Shown here: piece after piece, positions 33,874 to 43,521 of the stretch
How the letters are laid out: every line of letters begins with the position of its first letter
Numbering within the stretch: position 1 is the first letter of the stretch
Assembly (NCBI RefSeq): GCF_022898935.1
Contig: NZ_JALIRP010000001.1
Coordinates: 248,001-312,000, forward strand
Length of the DNA: 64,000 bases
Direction: 5' to 3'
Origin: Paenibacillus mangrovi
Lineage (GTDB): Bacteria > Bacillota > Bacilli > Paenibacillales > Paenibacillaceae
Program-made: the position numbers and the translations under genes
The notes under the pieces: model-generated
What the model saw: the letters and a program-made list of their open reading frames with translations, nothing else
Database searches by the model: none
What the model was told of the DNA's origin: nothing

Positions 33874-34530
33874 TCAAACCTGCAACTCCCTATAATTGTC
33901 ATTTTCCTTACCGGAAAGACGTGCTTTGTAGCCAATGCTGCTTGCAATCAGAAACTGGGCGGCATAATAAGTTGTCATGATCCAAACGTCCGAGTATTTA
34001 ATATCCGAGATGAACATGTTCCATGAGAGAATGGAGTCGGAAGCCATGAACAGGACTGCACCGCAGCTGGCCGGCAGATTGCCGGACATAATGGCGAAAA
34101 ATCCCATCAATGAAATGACGATCAGGTATAACATGACGGGAAGTATCAATCCATCATTGCCGCTGCTCTGTAGGCTGTGAAACAGCTTCCACGCCATATA
34201 GGAGGCAAAACATGCGATAGGGATAATGGAGATGATCCGAACGCGTGAAAATGTCCAGCGGATGGTAAAGGCAGACAGGTAGAACAAATGACCTACAAGA
34301 AAAGCGGATAAACCAATGAGGAACCATTGTATAAGACCGTCACCCATCATGCAGAAGAAGAGACCTGACAATGTCAGCCATACATATTTACTTTTGGCGG
34401 CAGGCGCTCGCAAATAGCCGTAAATCAGAATCAAAGCCATAGGGATCAGCTTGAACGGAATGCTATGAAGCAGAAATATATACAGCAGTCCCATGATGAG
34501 AATGGCAGCGGGCAGCAGCCGTTTTAACAT
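33874..34530 (-). CDS. YhhN/TMEM86-family membrane protein (lysoplasmalogenase-like)
   Basis: 218 residues with about seven to eight membrane segments. The family pattern is present: FFCMMGDGLIQWF, FLVGHLFYLSAF and GAVLFMASDSILSWN, with conserved Asp residues in membrane-embedded positions. TMEM86B hydrolyses lysoplasmalogens; bacterial members are less well characterised. AAGGAGG precedes ATG 34530. A lipid-related activity is inferred. Confidence 0.8.
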   Translation of the reverse strand: MLKRLLPAAILIMGLLYIFLLHSIPFKLIPMALILIYGYLRAPAAKSKYVWLTLSGLFFCMMGDGLIQWFLIGLSAFLVGHLFYLSAFTIRWTFSRVRIISIIPIACFASYMAWKLFHSLQSSGNDGLILPVMLYLIVISLMGFFAIMSGNLPASCGAVLFMASDSILSWNMFISDIKYSDVWIMTTYYAAQFLIASSIGYKARLSGKENDNYRELQV

Positions 34531-34780
34531 ACTTTAGACCTCCTTGAATAGGAATCTGTTAAATTTTAAAATGATTTCGGCATGTACTGAAAATATTCCT
34601 TTTTTATTTGCTAGAACGCTTACATGCAGTATCCAAGGGAATGAAAACCCTTTCTACACATTGTATTTCTGGCTTTTACCTTCCATGACGTGATCTAGTT
34701 TATTTGTGCTATTTTCAGGTCCATATTATAATAAAGACATTAGGATAGATACAAGTAGACAACAATGTGGAGGCACCGTC

Positions 34781-35866
34781 TTGAATGAAAATGGGCAAAG
34801 TCAATATCAAGTTCCCCGGAACCCTATAAGCTTGATGGGACGGGTCTATAAGCATATTTTGCCGGAAGTTAGGAAGGAATTGGACGGTTGGCGCAAGGCC
34901 GCTGGACAAATCCCGGATCCCGAGCTTCGGAAGCAAGCACTTGCCAGCATTGAAACCAAGCAGTTTCATTGTGAAGGTGGGGGCATCTATGCTGCCGTCC
35001 CATTGCCGGACAGATTGGTTCTGACCAAACTAATTGTTGCTTATCAGACGATTAGCGACTACCTGGATAATTTATGCGACCGCAGTACCTCCATGGATCA
35101 GGCTGATTTCAGGCTTCTTCATCAATCCATGCTGGATGCTACCGATCCGGAGGCGGAGACGGTAAATTATTACGCGCTTCGCCAGGAGCAAAATGACGGG
35201 GGGTATTTGCACAGCCTGGTAACGACATGCCAGAGCTGTATCCGTCAGCTTCCCGGCTATTCAGCGGCCATGCCTTACATCCGGGATTTAGCGGGCCTGT
35301 ATACCGACCTGCAGGTCTACAAGCATATCAAGCCCGAACTCAGGGAGCAGGCACTGCTGGACTGGTGGGAGCTTCACCGTGAACGGACCCCCCATCTCCA
35401 GTGGAATGAATTTGCTGCAGCCACGGGCTCTACACTGGGCGTATTTATGCTGTTTCTTGCCGCGAGCGACAGGCACTTGAACGATACGGCTGCGGCCTCC
35501 ATTCATGCGTCATACTTTCCACATGTTTGCTGTCTGCACATTATGCTGGATTACCTGATTGATCAGGAAGAGGATCGGCTTGGCGGAGATCTTAATTTTT
35601 GCAATTATTATGATTCTCCCGAGAGTATGCTGGACCGGATTGCCTTGATTGTGGAATCGGCACGCAAGGATGTATCATCCATTCCTGTACCGCCGTTTCA
35701 CCGGATGATCATTGAGGGATTACTGGCAATCTATTTGTCCGATCCGAAAGTCAGCGAGCAGCAGGAAGTTCGCTCCGTATCCAAACGCTTGATGAAGGGA
35801 AGTCCGCTTACCCGGCTCTTCTTCTTCGTCAACAGCCGCTGGATCCGCAAACATTTGTATGAGTGA
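34781..35866 (+). CDS. ytpB: tetraprenyl-beta-curcumene synthase (DUF2600, YtpB-like)
   Basis: 361 residues, all-alpha, of the DUF2600 family. In Bacillus YtpB cyclises C35 heptaprenyl diphosphate to tetraprenyl-beta-curcumene, a precursor of sesquarterpenes in spores. Asp-rich stretches such as TISDYLDNLCD and HIMLDYLIDQEED are candidates for binding the diphosphate through magnesium. TTG 34781 is 7 bases after GGAGG; an in-frame ATG at 34706 has no SD. pfkA follows 19 bases later. No squalene-hopene-type second cyclase lies in the window. Confidence 0.82.
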   Translation: MNENGQSQYQVPRNPISLMGRVYKHILPEVRKELDGWRKAAGQIPDPELRKQALASIETKQFHCEGGGIYAAVPLPDRLVLTKLIVAYQTISDYLDNLCDRSTSMDQADFRLLHQSMLDATDPEAETVNYYALRQEQNDGGYLHSLVTTCQSCIRQLPGYSAAMPYIRDLAGLYTDLQVYKHIKPELREQALLDWWELHRERTPHLQWNEFAAATGSTLGVFMLFLAASDRHLNDTAAASIHASYFPHVCCLHIMLDYLIDQEEDRLGGDLNFCNYYDSPESMLDRIALIVESARKDVSSIPVPPFHRMIIEGLLAIYLSDPKVSEQQEVRSVSKRLMKGSPLTRLFFFVNSRWIRKHLYE

Positions 35867-35885
35867 TTACGAGGAGGAATTTTTC

Positions 35886-36854
35886 ATGACAGTGAAAAAG
35901 ATAGCAGTATTAACCAGTGGCGGAGACTCCCAAGGGATGAACGCGGCAGTTCGTTCAGTTGTCCGCAGCGGGCTTTATTACGGACTTGAAGTATATGGCA
36001 TTCAGCGCGGTTACCAAGGATTATTAAACGATGATATTTTTTCAATGGATCTGCGCAGCGTAGGAGACATCATTCAGCGAGGCGGAACGGTCTTGCAGTC
36101 GGCACGTTGCAAGGAGTTCATGACACCCGAAGGACAGCAGAAGGGCGCTGAAATCCTGCGCAAGCACGGTATTGACGGCCTGGTTGTAATCGGCGGCGAC
36201 GGATCTTACCATGGTGCCAACAAGCTGAGCAAGCTCGGCATCAAAACCATGGCACTGCCTGGCACCATTGACAACGACATCTCCTTCACGGACTTCACCA
36301 TTGGATTCGATACCGCCGTGAGCATCGTCGTAGACGCAGTGAACAAACTGCGCGATACGATGTCCTCCCATGAACGCTCCTCAATCGTTGAGGTTATGGG
36401 TAGACACTGCGGTGATATCGCCCTTTATGCAGGTCTGGCTTCCGGCGCGGAGACTATCCTCGTACCTGAGGTTCCGCATGACATGGACGAAATTACCGAA
36501 CGGATGAAGCAGAACTTTGCTCATGGCAAACGCCACAGCATTGTGATCGTTGCTGAAGGTGTAGGTAGCGGGGAAGATGTAGCCAAAGCGCTCACAGACC
36601 GCTGTCCGACGCTCGAGCCGCGTGTTACGGTGCTCGGTCATATCCAGCGCGGTGGTACGCCAACGCCTGCTGACCGGAATCTGGCCAGCCGTCTAGGCGA
36701 TTTTGCTGTTCGCAAGCTTATTGAGGGCGAGTCCTGTAAAGCCTGCGGAATTATTAAAGGTGAGCTTGTTCTTACGGACATCGATAAGGTGGTTAACAGC
36801 AAGAAAGATTTCAACATGGAATTGTACGAATTGGCATCCCGGTTGTCCCAATAA
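35886..36854 (+). CDS. pfkA: 6-phosphofructokinase
   Basis: 322 residues, ATP-dependent enzyme phosphorylating fructose-6-phosphate at the control point of glycolysis. LTSGGDSQGMNAAVR binds ATP, VIGGDGSYHGA binds magnesium ATP, PGTIDND and GFDTA hold the catalytic Asp, and VEVMGRHCGDIAL and HIQRGGTPTPADR are substrate and effector regions. Length is that of bacterial PfkA. GAGGAGG lies 8 bases before ATG 35886. It follows ytpB closely and probably shares its transcript; no pyk or accA follows. Confidence 0.96.
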   Translation: MTVKKIAVLTSGGDSQGMNAAVRSVVRSGLYYGLEVYGIQRGYQGLLNDDIFSMDLRSVGDIIQRGGTVLQSARCKEFMTPEGQQKGAEILRKHGIDGLVVIGGDGSYHGANKLSKLGIKTMALPGTIDNDISFTDFTIGFDTAVSIVVDAVNKLRDTMSSHERSSIVEVMGRHCGDIALYAGLASGAETILVPEVPHDMDEITERMKQNFAHGKRHSIVIVAEGVGSGEDVAKALTDRCPTLEPRVTVLGHIQRGGTPTPADRNLASRLGDFAVRKLIEGESCKACGIIKGELVLTDIDKVVNSKKDFNMELYELASRLSQ

Positions 36855-36877
36855 TCAGGAGCTTGCTATGTTATAGC

Positions 36878-36918
36878 AAAAAGCCTTGCAGAGAATCCTC
36901 TCTGACAAGGCTTTTTTG
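36878..36918. terminator. terminator between pfkA and the MATE gene
   Basis: AAAAAGCCTTG and CAAGGCTTTTTT stem, inner CAGAGA-TCTCTG; A and T runs on both sides serve converging genes. Confidence 0.88.
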
Positions 36919-36926
36919 TGTATATG

Positions 36927-38291
36927 TTATGCGGCCACAGTGATGCTTTCCGAATGTGTCCGTTGAACCTTGATCAGCCGTGCCAGTAGCAGAACCGCGC
37001 CGACGGCGAGCCCTGTGATGAGTCCGATCCAGAAACCGTAGGCTCCAAGCGTAGTATAGGTGGCCAGCAGGTAACCGATCGGAAGACCGATAACCCAGTA
37101 AGAGATAAAGGTAATGATGAATGCGGGATTCACGTCCTTGTATCCACGCAGCGCCCCCTGAACCGGAGTTGCAATCGCATCGGATATTTGAAAGAAGATC
37201 GCATAGATCAGAAAATGCTGGGTCAACGCAATCACGTTGCTTTCATCCGAATATAGTCCTGCAACGAACTTTCCTGCCGCGAGCAGCACCACGGCCGTCA
37301 CGAGCGACAAGGCTATGGCGGAACCGATCCCTAGGATGCTGTACTGGCGCGCGTCCTTAAGCCGTCCGGAGCCTTTTTCAAAGCCGACCAGAATGGTAAG
37401 CGCCATGCTGATGCTGAGCGGAATCATATACAGTGTTGTAGCAAAATTCATGGCTGCCTGATGTGCAGCGATCGTAATGGTGTCAAATCGGCTCATAAGC
37501 AGGGTCGTAGCCGCAAAAACCGCCGTTTCGAAGAAAATAGAAAAGCCGATCGGCACCCCGATTTTCAGAAGCTCCTTCCATACTTTCAGAGATACCCCGT
37601 GAAAGGTACGGAAGATGCCAAAGGAAGCGAAGGGCTTAAGACGGGTCACGAAGATGACCGAGATGATAAAGACGCACCAATACGTAATCGCGGACGCGAT
37701 CCCTGCTCCGGCGCCTCCAAGCCGCGGAAATCCCCAGTTGCCGAAGATGAGCAGGTAGTTGAGAAAAATATTGATTGGCAGGGAAATCAGCGTAATGGTC
37801 ATGGAAATTCTCGTTTGACCAAGAGCATCGATAAAACTTCGCAGCACCGTATAGCCAAACATCGGAATAATGCCGATCGAAAGATAGCTCAGAAAATGCA
37901 GTGCAATGCTCCGGACATGTTCATCGAGATCCATGCTGCCGAGAATCGTCGGGACCAGGAGACTTCCTGCGACCAGAATGGCAACGGCCAGTATGAGTGC
38001 AAGCCACAAGCCCTGCATCACATGAAAAGCGACCTTTTTGGCTTGGCCCCCGCCCATGAGGTGTGAAACAATGGGCGTCATGCCCATTAAAATACCGCTC
38101 AGACCGGTTTGCAGCGGCACCCACAGGCTCGAGCCAATCGCGACGCCGGCCAAATCGGTGGAACTGGCCTTACCCGACATGTTCGTATCGAAAAAGGTAA
38201 TGGCGGAAAGGGCGATTTGGGTGATGAGTATGGGCAGTAAAATAACGAGAAACTGTTTTGATTTTTGCTGAAGCGATAATGTTGGTTTCAT
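36927..38291 (-). CDS. MATE-family efflux transporter
   Basis: 454 residues with twelve predicted helices in two related halves. FFDTNMSGKASSTDLAGVAIGSS is the usual first-repeat motif of NorM-type MATE exporters, and AAHQAAMNFATTLYMIPLSISMA that of the second half. It probably exports cationic drugs or toxic compounds with sodium or protons. ATG 38291 follows GAGGAC; the longer frame from 38324 has no SD. Stand-alone gene. Confidence 0.88.
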   Translation of the reverse strand: MKPTLSLQQKSKQFLVILLPILITQIALSAITFFDTNMSGKASSTDLAGVAIGSSLWVPLQTGLSGILMGMTPIVSHLMGGGQAKKVAFHVMQGLWLALILAVAILVAGSLLVPTILGSMDLDEHVRSIALHFLSYLSIGIIPMFGYTVLRSFIDALGQTRISMTITLISLPINIFLNYLLIFGNWGFPRLGGAGAGIASAITYWCVFIISVIFVTRLKPFASFGIFRTFHGVSLKVWKELLKIGVPIGFSIFFETAVFAATTLLMSRFDTITIAAHQAAMNFATTLYMIPLSISMALTILVGFEKGSGRLKDARQYSILGIGSAIALSLVTAVVLLAAGKFVAGLYSDESNVIALTQHFLIYAIFFQISDAIATPVQGALRGYKDVNPAFIITFISYWVIGLPIGYLLATYTTLGAYGFWIGLITGLAVGAVLLLARLIKVQRTHSESITVAA

Positions 38292-38418
38292 CAAGATGTC
38301 CTCACAGTAATTGATTTCTGACATGATGCAATAGTCTATTGTAGAATATAAGCTCTTATTTGAACAGGAAAACTCCGAAGAGCTAGCAGAGCGTGTGAAG
38401 GATATATGCGATTAAAAT

Positions 38419-38447
38419 ATAAAAACCCGGCTTGATCAACCGGGCTT
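38419..38447 (-). terminator. terminator for the DUF4015 gene
   Basis: AAACCCGG-CTTGATCAA-CCGGGCTTT; on the minus strand it ends in TTTTTATATTTT. Confidence 0.75.
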
Positions 38448-38465
38448 TACGTATTGGCGCGATGC

Positions 38466-39641
38466 TTATTTGTAATCTACTCCCTGGGAATAACGATTGG
38501 TCGCATTCCAGAGCAGGTATTCATCGACATTCATGTCCTTCAAGGCGCGGATCTGTTCCTCGACTTCGGTCTTGCCGTATTTTATATAGTGTCCGCTGCC
38601 AAGCCAGCTCGCCGTAAAATCCTGAATCCATGGACGCACGATCGGCTTTTGGTCCTCAAGCGGAGTCAGCTTTTTAATCGTGTCCGACATTGAGCCTTTG
38701 ATGGTTTTGTACGGCTCTTTGTCGGGATCCTTGGCACCAAACCAGCCTTGGGTGTAGTGACTTGGGTATACCATCGGACTGATGACATCGACGTTTTCGG
38801 AGATTTTGTTAAAGTCCTGTCCGATTCCCTCTGCCGCCGGCACAGAAGCCGCATAACCGAAAATATCAACGGATACACGGACACCGAGTGGAGCTAGCTG
38901 TTTGCGCGCATATTGAACGAATTCGGCTACGGTATCCACACGGGATTTTCCGTTCTTGATGTATTTCAATGAATCAGCGCGCTTTTCAAAGCCTTCAGGA
39001 AAACGAACGTAATCGAACTGGATTTCCTTAAATCCGAGCTTGGCCGCTTCTTTGGCAATTTCTATGTTGTAATCCCATACTTCTTTGCTGAACGGATTGA
39101 CGAAGCTATCGCCTTTGCCATTTTTCCATACGGTCCCATCATTGTTAACAAAGGAAAGATCAGGACGTTTTTTAGCAAGAACCGTATCTTTGAATACGAC
39201 AACGCGCGCAATCGGATAAACATTATGTTCTTTCAGACGATCCATCAGCCCGTGAATATCATGGATAAACGGCTGTGGATTACCCATTTTGATCAGGCCC
39301 GGGTTGTCCGTCTTATAGGTTATGTATCCAGCGTCGTCTTTGATGTCGATTACCATCGCGTTCAGTTCTGTATTGTCCATTAGATCGATAAGCTGGTTCA
39401 TTCGGGAGCCGCCGGCGCTATATGCCGTCACGTATACACCTTTGACCTTGGGAGCGGTCGTCTGGGGATCAACTTTGACTGGTGGATTGTCAGCGCTTAC
39501 GGTAATGTCTTTTTGCTGGGAAGTGATGATGGCTGAGTTAATGGATGACTCAATGATTTTGGCGACTTGATGATTGTCGTTCTGCGGATGATGAGCCGCG
39601 CTGCTGCCCAAAATGATCAGCAGAGCCCAGATGATATTCAT
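38466..39641 (-). CDS. secreted putative glycoside hydrolase (DUF4015)
   Basis: 391 residues. A short signal peptide (MNIIWALLIILGSSAA) is followed by a 50-residue linker and a TIM-barrel domain of the DUF4015 type: KGVYVTAYSAGG, AMVIDIKDDAGYITY, FKEIQFDYVRFPEG and ISPMVYPSHY. Conserved acidic residues in IDIKDD and QFDYVRFPE are the probable catalytic region. It should act outside the cell on a glycan; the substrate is unknown. GGGAGAG precedes the ATG by 7 bases. It is transcribed alone. Confidence 0.82.
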   Translation of the reverse strand: MNIIWALLIILGSSAAHHPQNDNHQVAKIIESSINSAIITSQQKDITVSADNPPVKVDPQTTAPKVKGVYVTAYSAGGSRMNQLIDLMDNTELNAMVIDIKDDAGYITYKTDNPGLIKMGNPQPFIHDIHGLMDRLKEHNVYPIARVVVFKDTVLAKKRPDLSFVNNDGTVWKNGKGDSFVNPFSKEVWDYNIEIAKEAAKLGFKEIQFDYVRFPEGFEKRADSLKYIKNGKSRVDTVAEFVQYARKQLAPLGVRVSVDIFGYAASVPAAEGIGQDFNKISENVDVISPMVYPSHYTQGWFGAKDPDKEPYKTIKGSMSDTIKKLTPLEDQKPIVRPWIQDFTASWLGSGHYIKYGKTEVEEQIRALKDMNVDEYLLWNATNRYSQGVDYK

Positions 39642-39880
39642 AACAATTCTCTCCCTTGTTAGCGTTCACATAACTGATTATATAAAAACAAATAAGCTTA
39701 AAAACAACAGGTTTGTAACAATTTGGAGGAGTTCTTCGAATAGAGGCTATACCTCCTGTTTTAATAAACCGAATGGCTTTGACTTTAACCTTTTTGGTAT
39801 CCTGTAGCTTTACCTGTAAGCACTGGAAATACGTATGCAGCAAGGGATTGGCAAAATTTTTACTTTATTGAGAAGTTAGG
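39642..39880. other. intergenic region, no gene seen
   Basis: AT-rich spacer upstream of the DUF4015 gene. Several short frames lack ribosome binding sites and family features. Confidence 0.6.
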
Positions 39881-39940
39881 AAAAAACAAAAATGCCGCCA
39901 GCTTTTCAGTGTGAATTAGTGACTGAAAAACGGACGGCAT
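39881..39940 (-). terminator. terminator for the small gene at 39965
   Basis: Outer stem TGCCGCCA with the complementary GACGGCA end, inner TTTTCAGT-ACTGAAAA 8-bp stem; a T-rich tract follows on the minus strand. Confidence 0.75.
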
Positions 39941-39964
39941 GATCCATCTTATACTTCCGAACGA

Positions 39965-40159
39965 TTAATGAAGAGGCGCAGAGCTTTGATGTTCACAGAT
40001 ACTGTACTGGATAATCTCCATAGCATCGTCCTGTTCCAGGATACCCAGTCCGTCCCGCAGCACAATGAGTGAATTCAGTTCATTGTGCTTCAAGAAAGGC
40101 ATCATATCAGGGAACCACTTCATGACGATTTGGGACAATTTTACCGTTTCCATTTCCAC
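39965..40159 (-). CDS. hypothetical small protein
   Basis: 64 residues, VEMETVKLSQIVMKWFPDM at the N-terminus and a short helical C-terminal part (DDAMEIIQYSICEH). The start GTG 40159 is 4 bases after AAGGGTGAT, which resembles the extended anti-SD complement; ATG 40153 is an alternative. A strong terminator follows. I do not recognise a family. Confidence 0.55.
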   Translation of the reverse strand: MEMETVKLSQIVMKWFPDMMPFLKHNELNSLIVLRDGLGILEQDDAMEIIQYSICEHQSSAPLH

Positions 40160-40341
40160 AAAAATCACCCTTTCCTCTCAAGATTCTTTAAGCCCTAATA
40201 CTCTAAAGCCAAGGAGAATCGGAAAAGCGTTTAAGTGCTTTGGAAAAATCGGGTCGATCCTAATCTCATGGAACTCATGCAGGAACCGCGCACCATTAAT
40301 ATACCACAAAACACATCTTATTTACACAGCGCTCCTGAAAA

Positions 40342-41166
40342 TCAGCTTCTGCGGAAGGAGCCCATGACGCCGACCGTTTCGACAATGTTGACGAAGGCTT
40401 TGGGATCCGTCTGTTTGATGATCCGTTTCAGCTCCTGAAGCTCGTAACGGGTGGTCACCGTCATCAGCATGTCCTTGGGCTCATGGGAAAAGGCGCCTTC
40501 GGTTTTGATTTTGGTTACGCCCCGCGGCCGCACCAGCAGCTGCTCTAGTAGGGCTTCCGTTTCATTGGTGACAATGTATACAGTAACCTTGAAATGGCTG
40601 ACATGAATCATATCCACCACTTTGCCGGTAACAAAAATCGATACCATGGAAGCGAGGGCAAGGTTCCAGTCCTTTTGTAGATAACCTGCCGCAAGAATGA
40701 CGAGACCATTCATCGCAACGAGCACACTACCGACAGGAAAATCACGGTAACGCGTCACGATGGAACCGACGATGTCAAATCCGCCCGAGGAACCACCTGC
40801 CCGGAAAGAAATGCCTGCCCCAATGCCTACCAACACCCCGCCAAATACAGCGGCAAGCAGCGAATCGGAGGCAAGAGGCTGAACCGGTACGATAGCGATG
40901 AACCAGGTGGTAGCAACAACGGACAGAATGCTGAGGACGATAAATCTTTTCCCGAGCAAAAACCAACCTGCAACAAGGATCGGAACATTAAACACAAAGT
41001 ATAAAATGCTGAGATCCACGGGCGTGAAATAATTGACCAGCATGGATAGACCGGATACGCCGCCGCTGAGCAGCTGATGTGGAACGAGGAAAAGATTGAA
41101 TCCGCAAGCGATGAGCGCGGCACCAAAGATGACAATGAGATATTTCCAGATGTTGCTAAGCCGCAA
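40342..41166 (-). CDS. YitT-family membrane protein (DUF161/DUF2179)
   Basis: 274 residues. Five to six membrane helices (about 8-180) with repeated LFLVPHQLLSGGVSGLSML and FRAGGSSGGFDIVGSI elements, followed by a cytoplasmic DUF2179 domain (YIVTNETEALLEQLL to the C-terminus). This is the layout of YitT proteins, which are common in Bacilli and have no settled function. The start is TTG 41166 after GGTGGAG. Alternative starts would shorten helix 1. Confidence 0.85.
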   Translation of the reverse strand: MRLSNIWKYLIVIFGAALIACGFNLFLVPHQLLSGGVSGLSMLVNYFTPVDLSILYFVFNVPILVAGWFLLGKRFIVLSILSVVATTWFIAIVPVQPLASDSLLAAVFGGVLVGIGAGISFRAGGSSGGFDIVGSIVTRYRDFPVGSVLVAMNGLVILAAGYLQKDWNLALASMVSIFVTGKVVDMIHVSHFKVTVYIVTNETEALLEQLLVRPRGVTKIKTEGAFSHEPKDMLMTVTTRYELQELKRIIKQTDPKAFVNIVETVGVMGSFRRS

Positions 41167-41499
41167 AATGCTCCACCTCTATTTCACGTGTAATTTTTTT
41201 TGAATAAAAGGGTTTTTTACCTTTGTTTCCAAGCAGCTGGTTTTTGTATTTTGATTTGTGATATAATGTATTGGATGTTCTTGAGTAGGCTTGTACAATA
41301 GTATTATTTTGACATTGTTTCAGGAGAAAAATTACCGTTTACTAAAATCTGTAGGCTGTTTTTCCCCTGGATAAACGCTATAGAGAATTTAAGCCATGCA
41401 ATAATTTTTGAAGAATGGCTAACCTATATAATGTTTACGCTACTTAAGAATACAGACAAGATTGTGGATTGTCCACTATATAGAAGGAGTATGAAAATA
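41167..41499 (+). promoter_or_regulatory. long AT-rich leader of the DEAD-box helicase gene
   Basis: An extended -10 TGATATAAT at 41259-41267 places a possible transcription start near 41274, giving a leader of about 225 bases. A GTGGA-TTG-TCCAC hairpin at 41465-41477 lies just before the SD. Long leaders of this kind are typical of cold-inducible RNA-helicase genes; control is inferred. Confidence 0.4.
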
Positions 41500-43113
41500 T
41501 TGAAAAATTTCGCAGATTTAGGCCTTGAACCAAAGGTTCTTCAGGCCATCACAGAGCTTGGATTTGAGGAAGCAACACCAATTCAGGCGCAGTCGATTCC
41601 GATTGCTATGTCCGGACGCGATATGATCGGCCAAGCTCAAACCGGTACAGGTAAAACAGCAGCTTTCGGCATTCCTCTGATTAATAAAATTTCTAAGGAC
41701 ACGGACAAAATCGTAGCGCTCGTTATGACTCCAACCCGTGAGCTTGCCATTCAGGTTGCTGAAGAGATCGGAAAACTGACACGCTTTAAAGGTATCGGAT
41801 CGCTGCCAATCTACGGTGGTCAGGATATTGGCCGTCAAATTCGCGCATTGAAAAAGAAACCGCAAATTATCATCGGTACACCAGGTCGCTTGCTTGACCA
41901 CATCAACCGCAAAACCATCCGCCTTGATGATGTCGAAACCGTTATTCTGGACGAAGCCGACGAAATGCTGGATATGGGCTTTATGGATGATATTCAATCC
42001 ATCCTGAAGCTGGTACCCGAAGAACGTCAAACGATGCTTTTCTCCGCAACAATGCCGCCAAACATTCAAAAACTGGCTCAGCAATTTTTGAAAAATCCTG
42101 AACATGTATCGGTTGTTCCTAAACAAGTCAGCGCACCGCTGATTGACCAAGCATATATCGAAGTACCTGAGCGTCAAAAGTTTGAAGCACTTTGCCGTTT
42201 GATTGATATGGAGTCTCCTGAGCTGGCGATCGTATTTGGACGTACCAAGCGCCGCGTTGACGAGCTGTCCGAAGCTCTGCAAAAACGCGGATATTCTGCG
42301 GACGGACTTCATGGTGACCTGTCTCAAAACCAACGTGATACCGTTATGCGTAAATTCCGTGACGGAAGCATCGACGTATTGGTGGCAACAGACGTGGCAG
42401 CGCGCGGTCTCGATGTTTCCGGCGTAACTCATGTCGTTAACTTTGACCTTCCACAGGATCCTGAGAGCTATGTACACCGTATCGGACGTACAGGCCGCGC
42501 AGGTAAAGAAGGTACTGCATGGTCCTTCGTAACACCTCGTGAAATCGATCATCTGCACCTGATTGAACGCGTTACGCGTCACCGCATTACGCGCAAACCG
42601 CTTCCTACACTGGCTGAGGCTATTGAAGGTAAGCAGCGGATTATTGCTGAGCGCCTGATGGAGACGATTGAGTCTGGTGAGCTTAACGAATATAAAGGTC
42701 TTGCGATCCAGCTTCTGGAACAGTATGATTCCGTGCAGCTGTTGTCCGGCGCTATGAAAATGTTGACTGGCGAGAAACGCGATTCCGAAATCCAACTGAC
42801 TCCAGAGGATCCGATTCGCGTGAAACGTCGCTACAATAACAGCGGTAAGCCTGATCTGCGCAACGGCCGCAAACCATCTGGAAACTACGGCGGATTCCGT
42901 GGTGGCAGCAATGGCGGCGGAAGAGGCGGATATAACCGTGACCGCGATAACGGTGGACGTGATAACGGTGGACGTGGCGGATACAACCGCAGCAGCAGCG
43001 GTGGCGGACGCAGCGATACTTCCTCTTATCGTGGCGGTGGAGACCGCAAGCCGCGGACGAACAGCGGTGAAGGAAGACGCCCTTCTAAACGCGATGATTC
43101 CTACAACAGCTAA
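41500..43113 (+). CDS. cshA: DEAD-box RNA helicase, CshA type
   Basis: 537 residues. Q-motif FEEATPIQ, Walker [21 protein letters not shown] in [14 protein letters not shown] and [10 protein letters not shown] are all present across two RecA domains (about 1-370). A dimerisation-like region follows, then a Gly/Arg-rich tail (about 465-537) with repeated GGRGGY units that binds RNA. It unwinds RNA in mRNA decay and ribosome assembly. The start is uncertain: TTG 41500 lies 10 bases after AAGGAG, while ATG 41491 lies 1 base after it. Confidence 0.93.
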   Translation: MKNFADLGLEPKVLQAITELGFEEATPIQAQSIPIAMSGRDMIGQAQTGTGKTAAFGIPLINKISKDTDKIVALVMTPTRELAIQVAEEIGKLTRFKGIGSLPIYGGQDIGRQIRALKKKPQIIIGTPGRLLDHINRKTIRLDDVETVILDEADEMLDMGFMDDIQSILKLVPEERQTMLFSATMPPNIQKLAQQFLKNPEHVSVVPKQVSAPLIDQAYIEVPERQKFEALCRLIDMESPELAIVFGRTKRRVDELSEALQKRGYSADGLHGDLSQNQRDTVMRKFRDGSIDVLVATDVAARGLDVSGVTHVVNFDLPQDPESYVHRIGRTGRAGKEGTAWSFVTPREIDHLHLIERVTRHRITRKPLPTLAEAIEGKQRIIAERLMETIESGELNEYKGLAIQLLEQYDSVQLLSGAMKMLTGEKRDSEIQLTPEDPIRVKRRYNNSGKPDLRNGRKPSGNYGGFRGGSNGGGRGGYNRDRDNGGRDNGGRGGYNRSSSGGGRSDTSSYRGGGDRKPRTNSGEGRRPSKRDDSYNS

Positions 43114-43124
43114 TCGCTGAATAC

Positions 43125-43166
43125 AAAAGAGACGATGTGTGCCTTGCACACGCCGTCTCTTTTTTG
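43125..43166 (+). terminator. terminator after the helicase gene
   Basis: AAAAGAGACG and CGTCTCTTTTTT enclose GTGTGC-CTT-GCACAC; a very stable stem with T-tail. Confidence 0.92.
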
Positions 43167-43216
43167 TTTATTTATGCTTTTAATTCATGAGGTTAGCTCT
43201 TTTGGTTTCATTTCAA

Positions 43217-43345
43217 TTACCAAATGAATGCGCGGGTGATGATGACCAGCAAGATGAACAGTACTAGAATTGCACCTGTGGAACCCCACATTCCTGCTCC
43301 ACAACCATATCCGATTCCATATCCTAATCCTGGTGCGTATGCCAT
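43217..43345 (-). CDS. YjcZ-family small sporulation protein
   Basis: A 42-residue protein too short for usual gene finding. MAYAPGLGYGIGYGCGAG is the Gly/Tyr-rich N-terminus, followed by one hydrophobic helix (GAILVLFILLVIITRAFIW) to the C-terminus. This is the pattern of YjcZ-type small membrane proteins of Bacilli, often expressed in sporulation. AAGGAGG lies 9 bases before the ATG on the minus strand. It converges with the helicase gene. Confidence 0.8.
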   Translation of the reverse strand: MAYAPGLGYGIGYGCGAGMWGSTGAILVLFILLVIITRAFIW

Positions 43346-43521
43346 ATATGATTACCTCCTTAAGTGTTTGATTCCTTTGGGTTACTGTGTATCTTATGAG
43401 GGATAATGCCCTTCTGTATAGACCTTTACCTAAATCCCAGGAAATTAGGCGCTGGTAATCTAAGGCTAAAATGCGGTATATTAATATGTACAGGCATAGT
43501 TAGTGGAGGAGGGGCTTATTA

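Noticed and set aside
42890-43070. Gly/Arg repeats as a possible tandem-repeat or CRISPR-like array
   Set aside because: They encode the RGG tail of the helicase in frame; repeat lengths vary and no spacers exist.
41518-43149. 543-residue frame antisense to the DEAD-box helicase
   Set aside because: No SD or domain; it arises from the codon pattern of the real gene, whose helicase motifs are complete.
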